A DNA stretch of 5,393 nucleotides. It comes from an uncultured Bacteroidota bacterium. GTDB taxonomy: Bacteria > Bacteroidota > Bacteroidia > Chitinophagales > Chitinophagaceae. The number at the start of each line of letters is the position of its first letter. Position 1 is the first letter of the stretch. This document shows, piece by piece, positions 1 to 5,370 of the stretch. Where the stretch lies: contig CAIYVS010000843.1 in NCBI GenBank assembly GCA_903929655.1, positions 1 through 5,393 of the forward strand, in the 5' to 3' direction. The position numbers were made by a program, and so were the translations under genes. Below the pieces are notes generated by a model, which was not told the DNA's origin, did not search any database, and saw nothing but the letters and a program-made list of their open reading frames with translations.

Positions 1-351
1 CTCTTTGTCCCGGGTTGTTATAAGGTTGCTACTGTACAAATAGATAATGCTCCTGCCATTACAAAAACTGTAAGTATTGATAAGGATATCATTCCCATAT
101 TCAGCAGAAGCTGTGCATTATCAGGCTGCCATGCTTCAGGCGGCCATGTGCCGAACCTGTCGGCAGCTAACGCATATAATTCATTAATTAACGGTAATTA
201 TATAAATAAGGCAACACCATCCAGTAGCTTGCTTTACCTGTGGTTAACAGGAAAAAAAGCCGTAACAATGCCGATAGGTGCCAATAATAATCCATCAAAC
301 ATTAATGCGCTGGTGCTTGCATGGATAACACAAGGTGCAAAAAACAACTAA
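1..351 (+). CDS. Small lipoprotein c-type cytochrome, 5'-truncated (CX4CH haem motif)
   Basis: The frame is open from the window's first base, so only the last 116 residues are visible. The sequence begins in LFVPGC, which looks like the end of a lipoprotein signal peptide with VPGC as lipobox, so probably only 10-20 residues are missing. About 30 residues later comes IIPIFSRSC, then CALSGCH: Cys38 and Cys43-His44 (numbering from the first visible codon) form a CX4CH haem-attachment motif instead of the usual CXXCH. Met90 in VTMPIG is the likely distal haem ligand, followed by a helix ending in LVLAWITQGAKNN, as is typical at the end of small cytochrome c domains. I infer a monohaem electron carrier tethered to a membrane on the periplasmic side. 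It lies 12 bp before the barrel gene and is probably cotranscribed with it. The GTG at 148 is not the start, because it would remove the haem motif. Haem loading on CX4CH is inferred. Confidence 0.8.
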   Translation, partial: LFVPGCYKVATVQIDNAPAITKTVSIDKDIIPIFSRSCALSGCHASGGHVPNLSAANAYNSLINGNYINKATPSSSLLYLWLTGKKAVTMPIGANNNPSNINALVLAWITQGAKNN

Positions 352-363
352 ACGTACAAAAAA

Positions 364-1311
364 ATGAAACATTTGATTATAAAATACAAATCATTTTTTA
401 ATTATGCCTGCCTGGCGATGCTTACTATATTACTTACTAATGCCGGCAAGGTTGTAGCACAGGGCATACCTGTAAGGCAAGATACGTCGTCGGATGATAT
501 TGTGAGTACTACCCGGAAAGTTGTAAGGAAAACGCCTGTAAAAAACACTTTTGAAAGCAACTGGATCATAGAAAGCCAAACTGTAATGGTTCCTTCAAAA
601 GGTACATTGGAATTCGATATTCAGCACCGCTTTGGTATTGTCAATAATGGTTATTCAGATTTTTACGGCCTGTTCGCACCCGCCATCATCAGGCTGGGCC
701 TTGAATATGTGCCTGTTAAAAATTTACAATTGGGATTGGGATTATGTAGCGACAGAATGCAGCTTGATCTGAATGGCAAATATGCACTCCTCAAGCAAAC
801 TAAAAATGGTATGCCTGTAAGCCTTACCTATTATGGAAATATGGTAATAGATACCCGTTCAAAATCAAATTTCGTAACCGATGGAGACAGGATATCCTAC
901 TTCGACCAATTGATGATAGCAAGAAAAATTACATCGAAATTTTCCGTTCAGGCAGCCATCAGTTTGTCTCATTTCAATAATGTTCCGGGATATATAGATG
1001 CAGAAGGCATTATACAGAATACTGTAAAAAATGATCAGTTCACCATGTCATTCATGGGAAGGTATAAGATATCTAATGTTATGGCAATCCTTGTAGATTA
1101 CGATCAGCCATTAACCCAGAATGTAACAAACAACCCCCGCCCTAACCTGGCTTTTGGACTTGAGATCGTTACCAGTTCACACTGCTTCCAGATCATAGCA
1201 GGCAATTGTCAGTATATACTTCCACAAAACAATGCCTTATATAATCAGAATGATCTTACAAAAGGGCAATACCTGGTTGGCTTTAATATGACCAAATTGT
1301 GGAATTTTTAG
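364..1311 (+). CDS. DUF5777-type outer-membrane beta-barrel protein
   Basis: The product has 315 residues. The N-terminus is a Sec signal (basic MKHLIIKYK, hydrophobic core to about residue 28, likely cleavage near VVAQ at 30-33), followed by a short polar linker. From about residue 65 the protein alternates polar and hydrophobic residues in strand-sized blocks separated by glycine/asparagine turns, for example LEFDIQHRFGIV, LGLEYVPVKNLQLGLGL and MPVSLTYYGNMVID. The last residue is Phe, the usual C-terminal aromatic of BAM-assembled barrels. The ESNWIIESQTVMVPSKGTLE start and the overall pattern match what I know of the Bacteroidota family DUF5777, whose function is unknown to me. It follows a lipoprotein cytochrome by 12 bp and precedes a respiratory cluster. 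A role in respiration, such as a channel or partner for a cytochrome, is therefore possible but unproven. The ATG at 364 is chosen because it gives the complete signal peptide. Confidence 0.82.
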   Translation: MKHLIIKYKSFFNYACLAMLTILLTNAGKVVAQGIPVRQDTSSDDIVSTTRKVVRKTPVKNTFESNWIIESQTVMVPSKGTLEFDIQHRFGIVNNGYSDFYGLFAPAIIRLGLEYVPVKNLQLGLGLCSDRMQLDLNGKYALLKQTKNGMPVSLTYYGNMVIDTRSKSNFVTDGDRISYFDQLMIARKITSKFSVQAAISLSHFNNVPGYIDAEGIIQNTVKNDQFTMSFMGRYKISNVMAILVDYDQPLTQNVTNNPRPNLAFGLEIVTSSHCFQIIAGNCQYILPQNNALYNQNDLTKGQYLVGFNMTKLWNF

Positions 1312-1491
1312 AATAACTACATTCTTTTAAAGATTGAATAAAAAACATTAGCCGCCAGTTTTCATTCATTATTAAATTAGCAATAAAGGAGAAAAAGACC
1401 CTAAAATATTTTGGATTTGTACTTACATGAGTTGCAGGTACAATGAAGATTATAATAAATGCTGATCATTAATTTTTAAACATAAGATAAA
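1312..1491. other. 180-bp intergenic region between the two gene groups
   Basis: This is the largest non-coding gap in the window and is strongly AT-rich. It separates the cytochrome/barrel pair from the five-gene redox cluster and is the natural place for the cluster's promoter. I see no convincing intrinsic terminator: the only tight palindrome, TCTTT-T-AAAGA at 1323-1333, has a one-base loop and no following T-run. The notable element is the inverted repeat at 1417-1443. The last stretch before the ATG at 1492 is A/T-rich (AAACATAAGATAAA) with no Shine-Dalgarno motif, which is common in Bacteroidota leaders. A purine-rich AAAGGAG at 1386-1392 is too far from any plausible start to act as a ribosome site. 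Confidence 0.6.
1417..1443. promoter_or_regulatory. Inverted repeat TTGTAC-N15-GTACAA, candidate operator
   Basis: Two perfect 6-bp arms, TTGTAC (1417-1422) and GTACAA (1438-1443), are separated by 15 bp and centred about 62 bp upstream of the cytochrome c start at 1492. The spacing suits a dimeric regulator contacting successive helical turns, or a weak hairpin in the leader RNA. A TTTG at 1416-1419 lies 19 bp before a TA at 1439-1440, which is the spacing of the Bacteroidota -33/-7 promoter elements, but the rest of the -7 box (TACAATGA against TANNTTTG) matches poorly. Six-base arms can occur by chance in AT-rich DNA, so this is a candidate only. Confidence 0.25.
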
Positions 1492-1890
1492 ATGAAAAAA
1501 TCAATCTTAATGAGTATCCTTGTGGGAGGCACCCTTATGTGCCTTTCCTTCACTCCTGACAGCAAGAAACCCTGGAATGCACCGGCTGCAGCAGCTTCGA
1601 AAGCAAACCCACAAAAAGGTGCAGAATCAATAGCTACCGGGAAAGTCCTTTTTGCAAAACATTGCCAGTCATGTCATGGTAAAAAAGGCATGGGAGATGG
1701 CACAAAAGCATCTGAGCTAAAAACGGAACCAGGTGATTTTTCAAAAGCAGTTTTTCAATCTCAAAGTGATGGTGCTATTTTCTATAAAATATCGGAAGGC
1801 AGGGATGATATGCCTAGTTTTAAGAAAAAAATGGCGGATGCCAACGATATCTGGGATCTGGTTAACTATATAAGGACCCTTAAAAAATAA
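1492..1890 (+). CDS. Periplasmic monohaem cytochrome c (CXXCH)
   Basis: The product has 132 residues. It starts with a Sec signal (MKKSILMSILVGGTLMCLSF, cleavage likely around residues 20-25). A low-complexity Ala/Lys/Pro linker follows (about 28-45), then one class I cytochrome c domain (about 46-132). The haem motif is CQSCHG: Cys58 and Cys61 attach the haem covalently and His62 is the proximal ligand (bases 1663-1677). Met107 in DDMPSF is the expected distal ligand, followed by the closing helix DIWDLVNYIRTL. Size and order are standard for a small soluble electron carrier. Cys17 in the signal is preceded by Met, which is a poor lipobox, so I favour a soluble or signal-anchored form. It is the first gene of the redox cluster, 38 bp before the 78-residue membrane protein, and probably shuttles electrons for the ferredoxin/NrfD pair. 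The partner is inferred from position only. Confidence 0.92.
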   Translation: MKKSILMSILVGGTLMCLSFTPDSKKPWNAPAAAASKANPQKGAESIATGKVLFAKHCQSCHGKKGMGDGTKASELKTEPGDFSKAVFQSQSDGAIFYKISEGRDDMPSFKKKMADANDIWDLVNYIRTLKK

Positions 1891-1928
1891 TTCTGGGTAC
1901 ACCTTCATCAAACAATCAATTTCATTTT

Positions 1929-2165
1929 ATGCAAACAGAAAAAAGCAATGTAACGCGAAAAAAATTTGCAGGTTGGCTGGGCGTATTATCCCTGTTTGCA
2001 ATGTTAGGAGCGGCTTTCAGAATACGGAAAAATAAAAAAATCGAAACAGTAAAAATGCTGACCCAGGATGGACAATTGGTGGAAGTAGATGCTAAACTTC
2101 TGGCAGCCAGCAGGAAGAAAATATCTGATAAAGAGCTTCAGGATTGGGTAAAAAACAGGAACTGA
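1929..2165 (+). CDS. Small single-span membrane protein sharing a motif with the downstream ferredoxin
   Basis: This 78-residue protein belongs to no family I can name. Residues 9-13 (TRKKF) resemble a twin-arginine signal with RK in place of RR. They are followed by one hydrophobic segment (about 14-30) and a basic patch, RIRKNKK (31-37). The rest is a short soluble tail. Residues 41-58, VKMLTQDGQLVEVDAKLL, align without gaps to residues 47-64 of the ferredoxin encoded next (VKLLSVDGEVIEVDRAFL), with 9 of 18 positions identical and six more conservative. The tail ends in a charged helix, DKELQDWVKNRN. The gene sits between the cytochrome c (38 bp) and the ferredoxin (26 bp), and its position suggests a small accessory subunit of the same membrane complex. 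The shared segment may be a docking or assembly element. The motif, clean start and tight spacing argue that it is a real gene. Confidence 0.8.
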   Translation: MQTEKSNVTRKKFAGWLGVLSLFAMLGAAFRIRKNKKIETVKMLTQDGQLVEVDAKLLAASRKKISDKELQDWVKNRN

Positions 2166-2191
2166 TTTATTGTCTTTAAAAAATTACACTC

Positions 2192-3118
2192 ATGTCCACT
2201 GATAATACTTCCCGGAAAGAGTTTTTTGCATCCATGCTAACAGCAGGCCTTGCTATTGCAGGATGCTCGCCAAAGAAGAACCCATTTGAAACGGCTGCCG
2301 GCGAAGATGCTAAAGCAAGCGGTGAAATGGTAAAACTCTTGTCGGTAGACGGGGAAGTGATAGAAGTAGATAGGGCATTTCTGAAACCTATGCCACAGAT
2401 GCCGGCAGTCTCAAACAGCGAAGCAAGAAAAGGGATTGCAGGGAAGAAATTTGTAATGGTCATAGACCTTTCCAGGTGCAAAAACCTGAAAAAATGCCAG
2501 ACTGCATGTAGCCATACACACCAGCTTCACTCAGAGCTTAGCTGGCTAAAAGTGTATCCCATGAAGGAAGAAGAGCATACAGCATCATACTGGCAACCTA
2601 CTATCTGTATGCATTGTGATGAACCTCCCTGTGTAAAGGTTTGCCCGGTTGATGCAACATTTAAAAGACAGGATGGAATTGTACTCATAGATAGTGACCG
2701 CTGCATAGGCTGCCGGTTTTGTATGGCCGCCTGCCCTTATTCCACTAGAGTATTTAACTGGGAAAAACCGGATATTCCTGAAGCTGTTGCAAATCAACCG
2801 TATTCATGCGAGACAAGCATTCCGCAAAAAAAAGGAACTGTAGGTAAGTGTGATTTTTGCCCTGATATGGCCAGGGTTGGAGAATTGCCGCATTGTGTTT
2901 CGGCCTGCCCTAATGGTGTTTTTGCTTTTGGGGACTTGAATGAAGATTCAGTAACCAACGGTGCAGAAACATTTCGCTTCAGCGATCTGATAAGAGATAA
3001 AGCGGGTTACCAGCTCATGGATGATCTTGGCACTAAACCAAGCGTTTATTATTTGCCCCCGGTATCCAGGAATTTCCCCTTCGAGTCTGGGCTTGAAAAT
3101 GAGCATGAAAAATCTTAA
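2192..3118 (+). CDS. Exported lipoprotein 4Fe-4S ferredoxin subunit (NrfC/PsrB/DmsB-like), one cluster cysteine missing
   Basis: This 308-residue electron-transfer subunit belongs to the family that pairs with NrfD/PsrC proteins. The N-terminus reads SRKEFF (7-12, Tat-like with RK), a hydrophobic stretch, then IAGC with Cys25 as a good lipobox, so I infer a lipid-anchored protein on the periplasmic side. Residues 47-64 repeat the motif of the preceding 78-residue protein. The ferredoxin domain (about 86-245) has four cysteine groups. Group I is C96-x5-C102-x3-C106, where Leu99 stands in place of the expected second Cys. Group II is C139/142/147/151 (CMHCDEPPCVKVCP), group III is C171/174/177/181 (CIGCRFCMAACP) and group IV is C220/223/235/239. 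Families with 16 Cys carry four cubane clusters; with 15, one may be [3Fe-4S] or use another ligand, such as the extra Cys206. The NrfD-type gene follows after 49 bp. No catalytic subunit is in the window, so the substrate is unknown. Confidence 0.93.
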   Translation: MSTDNTSRKEFFASMLTAGLAIAGCSPKKNPFETAAGEDAKASGEMVKLLSVDGEVIEVDRAFLKPMPQMPAVSNSEARKGIAGKKFVMVIDLSRCKNLKKCQTACSHTHQLHSELSWLKVYPMKEEEHTASYWQPTICMHCDEPPCVKVCPVDATFKRQDGIVLIDSDRCIGCRFCMAACPYSTRVFNWEKPDIPEAVANQPYSCETSIPQKKGTVGKCDFCPDMARVGELPHCVSACPNGVFAFGDLNEDSVTNGAETFRFSDLIRDKAGYQLMDDLGTKPSVYYLPPVSRNFPFESGLENEHEKS

Positions 3119-3167
3119 GTACTCAAAATAAAACAAACTCGTTTACATCCCCTGTAAAGCATATGTA

Positions 3168-4487
3168 ATGGCGCAACCTTTATTAACAGACGAAAGGATC
3201 ATCAGTGATCTTCTCCCTCAAAAATTCGGTACCAGGGGAATGTTATGGACAGCCCTACTGATGGCTATCTGTCTCCTGGGCATATTTGCCTACTATCGCC
3301 AGCTAAGATACGGATTGATCGTAACCTCTATGAGAGACTATGCATCCTGGGGTATTTATATCTCCAACTTCGTTTTTTTCGTCGCTATCAGCCTGGTAGG
3401 CTCTTTGATTACAGCTATCCTACGTTTATCGGGTGTACATTGGAGTACACCATTAACACGCATAGCAGAGATCATAGCCGTTGCTGCAATTACATTTGCC
3501 TCCATCATAATTATTGTGGATATGGGCAGACCTGATAGGTTTTATTTCCTCATCCTGTATGGCCGCCTTCAATCTCCTATTATATGGGATGTTATTGTTA
3601 TCAGTACTTACTTTTTTATAAGTCTCTTATTGCTCTACATACCACTCTTGCCTGATATGAAAATATTACTGGCAGGCAAAGAAAGAAAAGGTATTTACAA
3701 ATTATATAGCTTCCTCGGTTCTTTCTGGGTTGGGAATCATATGCAATACCGTATTAGCAAAAAAGCTATTAACATGCTCTGCATCATGATCATTCCGGTA
3801 GCTTTTTGCATCCATACAGTTACCTCCTGGTTGTTTGCTACTACCTACAGGCCTGGTTGGGATAGCACCAATTTTGGCGCTTATTTTATTTCAGGGGCTT
3901 TCCTTGTAGGCTCAGGTGCGGTAAACATAGCTATGTATGTATTCAGAAAATATTATAAACTGGAAAATTACATTACTAATGAACACTTTAATAAAATGGG
4001 CAAAATAACCATTATGCTGGGCATGGTGTACCTGTACTTTAATGTAAACGAATATCTTGTACCGTATTTTAAGATGAAGAAGCCGGAAGAAGCTTTTTTG
4101 AATGATTTATTTGTAGGGGGCTATGCCCCGCTTTTCTGGTCGGCTATTTTAGGAGGCATGGTTATTCCAATGATCGTATTGTTGTTCCCCAAAGGGCGTT
4201 CTCCTCTCCCTATGTTTATTTGTGGCATTATGATAGTAGTAGGCGCATGGTTTAAAAGATACCTGATCGTAACGCCAACTTTATTACATCCTTTTTTACC
4301 CATTTTCGATGTTCCTGCCTCTTATAAACACTACTTTCCAAGCTGGGAAGAATGGTCTATTGCTTCCGGCTCACTTGCAGGAGTGCTATTAGTCATTACA
4401 TTTTTTGTTAGAATATTTCCGATCATTCCAATTCAGGAAACTTTAAGGGAACAACATGAAAAGACAGATCATCAACAACTGCACTAA
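3168..4487 (+). CDS. NrfD/PsrC-family polytopic quinone-interacting membrane subunit (10-helix, HybB/ActC-like)
   Basis: This 439-residue integral membrane protein has about ten hydrophobic segments, near residues 25-43, 60-88, 97-118, 138-161, 199-225, 233-258, 278-300, 318-340, 347-368 and 396-417. That is longer than the roughly 320-residue NrfD/PsrC type and closer to the extended HybB/DsrP/ActC form. Family-like signatures are WGIYISNFVFF (61-71), DMGRPDRFYFLILYGR (118-133, the 'D-x-GRP-x-R' segment after helix 3), SPIIWD (136-141), and the later block NEHFNKMGKI (271-280) leading into YFNVNEYLVPYF. Proteins of this family carry no cofactor of their own and exchange electrons and protons between quinone and the partner ferredoxin. 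Here that is almost certainly the product of the gene 49 bp upstream. The direction (quinol oxidation or quinone reduction) cannot be read from sequence. The C-terminal 30 codons overlap the next gene. The start at 3168 leaves a short polar tail before helix 1; Met25 (3240) is a less likely alternative. Confidence 0.93.
   Translation: MAQPLLTDERIISDLLPQKFGTRGMLWTALLMAICLLGIFAYYRQLRYGLIVTSMRDYASWGIYISNFVFFVAISLVGSLITAILRLSGVHWSTPLTRIAEIIAVAAITFASIIIIVDMGRPDRFYFLILYGRLQSPIIWDVIVISTYFFISLLLLYIPLLPDMKILLAGKERKGIYKLYSFLGSFWVGNHMQYRISKKAINMLCIMIIPVAFCIHTVTSWLFATTYRPGWDSTNFGAYFISGAFLVGSGAVNIAMYVFRKYYKLENYITNEHFNKMGKITIMLGMVYLYFNVNEYLVPYFKMKKPEEAFLNDLFVGGYAPLFWSAILGGMVIPMIVLLFPKGRSPLPMFICGIMIVVGAWFKRYLIVTPTLLHPFLPIFDVPASYKHYFPSWEEWSIASGSLAGVLLVITFFVRIFPIIPIQETLREQHEKTDHQQLH
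4445..4450 (+). promoter_or_regulatory. Shine-Dalgarno-like AAGGGA inside the end of the NrfD gene
   Basis: AAGGGA lies five bases before the ATG at 4456, within the coding sequence of the NrfD-type subunit. It is the only purine-rich ribosome-site-like element at good distance from a start in this window. It supports initiation at 4456 although this creates a 32-bp overlap. It could equally be chance, because Bacteroidota rely weakly on such sites. Confidence 0.35.
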
Positions 4488-5370
4488 GGTATTATGCATC
4501 CTGGTCCTGACCTTCGCAGCATTTAATTGCAGTGCACAGGATTCTGTAAAAAGTCCCCTGGTGATAACTTTATCATATTTCTCTGTCAATAACACGCTCC
4601 CCTATTTAACGGTCGATGCAAAAACAAAAAAGTCAGGTAGGTTTCAACCTGTGATGGGGGCCGGGATAAAACTATACCTTGATAAAGATTCTACGGGCAA
4701 GGGTATAGGATTTATCGGCAAAGTAATTACAAATGTGAAAGGTAAAGCAGGAACTGATATCCCTTACTCCCTGGCACAAATATGGAAATCGTCTTCAAAC
4801 CACACTTTCATTGCAATTACTGATAAAACAAAACAATTTGATGAAACCAGTACAGAAATAAATATTGCGAAAGCAAAAATAACAATTGATACAGCAGAAG
4901 ATAAAAATATTATTGCCACATTCAGTCAGTTCAACGGGGCCAATTGGGTACCTGTAAAAGGTGTCGAAATTAAAATTGGCATTAAAAGATTAGCATCCGA
5001 TCTCCCGATTAGTGATGAACAGAGCTATACCACTGATTCACTGGGGCAAGTGAAAGGCGAATTTAAAAGGAATGGTTTACCCGGAGATGAGGCCGGGAAT
5101 ATTATACTGGTAGCAAAGGTGGAAGATAATGACCAATTTGGAAACCTGAGAATAGAGAAATCAATACTCTGGGGTGTAAAATTTGTTGCCAGTAAGGATT
5201 TCTTCCGTAGGGCATTATGGGCATCGCGTTTTCGTTCTCCCATCTGGTTAGTATTTGCTGCATATGGCATCATAATTACAGTATGGGGTACACTCATTTA
5301 TCTCATAATTTTACTTGTAAAGGTCAGGAAATTAGGGAGGCAGGAAATTAAAAAAAATAGTTCTGAGTAG
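4456..5370 (+). CDS. Exported protein with two beta-sandwich repeats and a C-terminal membrane anchor
   Basis: I do not recognise this 304-residue protein as a named family. It begins with a signal peptide (MKRQ, hydrophobic core about 11-23, likely cleavage near CSAQ 25-28). Two tandem beta-rich units follow. Unit 1 is about 37-125, with FQPVMGAGIKLYL at 63-75; unit 2 is about 141-222, with WVPVKGVEIKIGI at 164-176 and a TTDSLGQVKGEF turn at 192-203. The shared 'aromatic-x-PV-x-G-x-x-IK' core and the TD-x-x-G hairpin resemble transthyretin/Ig-like or carboxypeptidase-regulatory-like folds. A single strong membrane helix (about 263-288) and a basic tail (KVRKLGRQEIKK) place both units outside the cytoplasm and the tail inside. 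The gene overlaps the NrfD gene by 32 bp, suggesting translational coupling and a fixed ratio with it. I infer an accessory or scaffold subunit of the membrane complex. No redox motif is visible. The start is set by the signal peptide. Confidence 0.85.
   Translation: MKRQIINNCTKVLCILVLTFAAFNCSAQDSVKSPLVITLSYFSVNNTLPYLTVDAKTKKSGRFQPVMGAGIKLYLDKDSTGKGIGFIGKVITNVKGKAGTDIPYSLAQIWKSSSNHTFIAITDKTKQFDETSTEINIAKAKITIDTAEDKNIIATFSQFNGANWVPVKGVEIKIGIKRLASDLPISDEQSYTTDSLGQVKGEFKRNGLPGDEAGNIILVAKVEDNDQFGNLRIEKSILWGVKFVASKDFFRRALWASRFRSPIWLVFAAYGIIITVWGTLIYLIILLVKVRKLGRQEIKKNSSE

Noticed and set aside
148..351. A separate 67-codon gene starting at GTG 148
   Set aside because: The frame is open upstream to base 1 and contains a lipobox-like end and the CX4CH motif. 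The GTG is internal to a truncated cytochrome gene.
1323..1333. Palindrome TCTTT-T-AAAGA after the barrel gene as a terminator
   Set aside because: The loop is one base, the stem is all A/T except one pair, and no T-run follows. It cannot form a stable hairpin.
1427..1465. A 12-codon upstream ORF (MSCRYNEDYNKC) in the 180-bp gap, as a leader peptide
   Set aside because: It has no ribosome-site signal, no attenuator-like structure and no codon pattern suggesting control. Its length is within chance.
2176..2481. Antisense 101-codon frame opposite the ferredoxin start
   Set aside because: It lies fully opposite a well-supported gene, and its translation shows no domain or anchor pattern beyond a mirror of the coding strand.
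3245..3535. A 96-codon + frame inside the NrfD gene
   Set aside because: The NrfD frame carries continuous membrane helices and family motifs here. The alternative frame gives a Cys/Tyr/Arg-rich translation without recognisable structure.
2192..4487. Identification as alternative complex III (ActB/ActC)
   Set aside because: The NrfD protein is ActC-like in length and helix number. However, the ferredoxin is a short stand-alone lipoprotein rather than the large fused ActB, and no ActA-type multihaem or ActD-F-type genes are present.
5025..5297. Antisense 90-codon frame opposite the beta-sandwich gene
   Set aside because: The + strand frame shows a domain repeat and a transmembrane anchor over the same bases. 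The antisense frame has no supporting feature.
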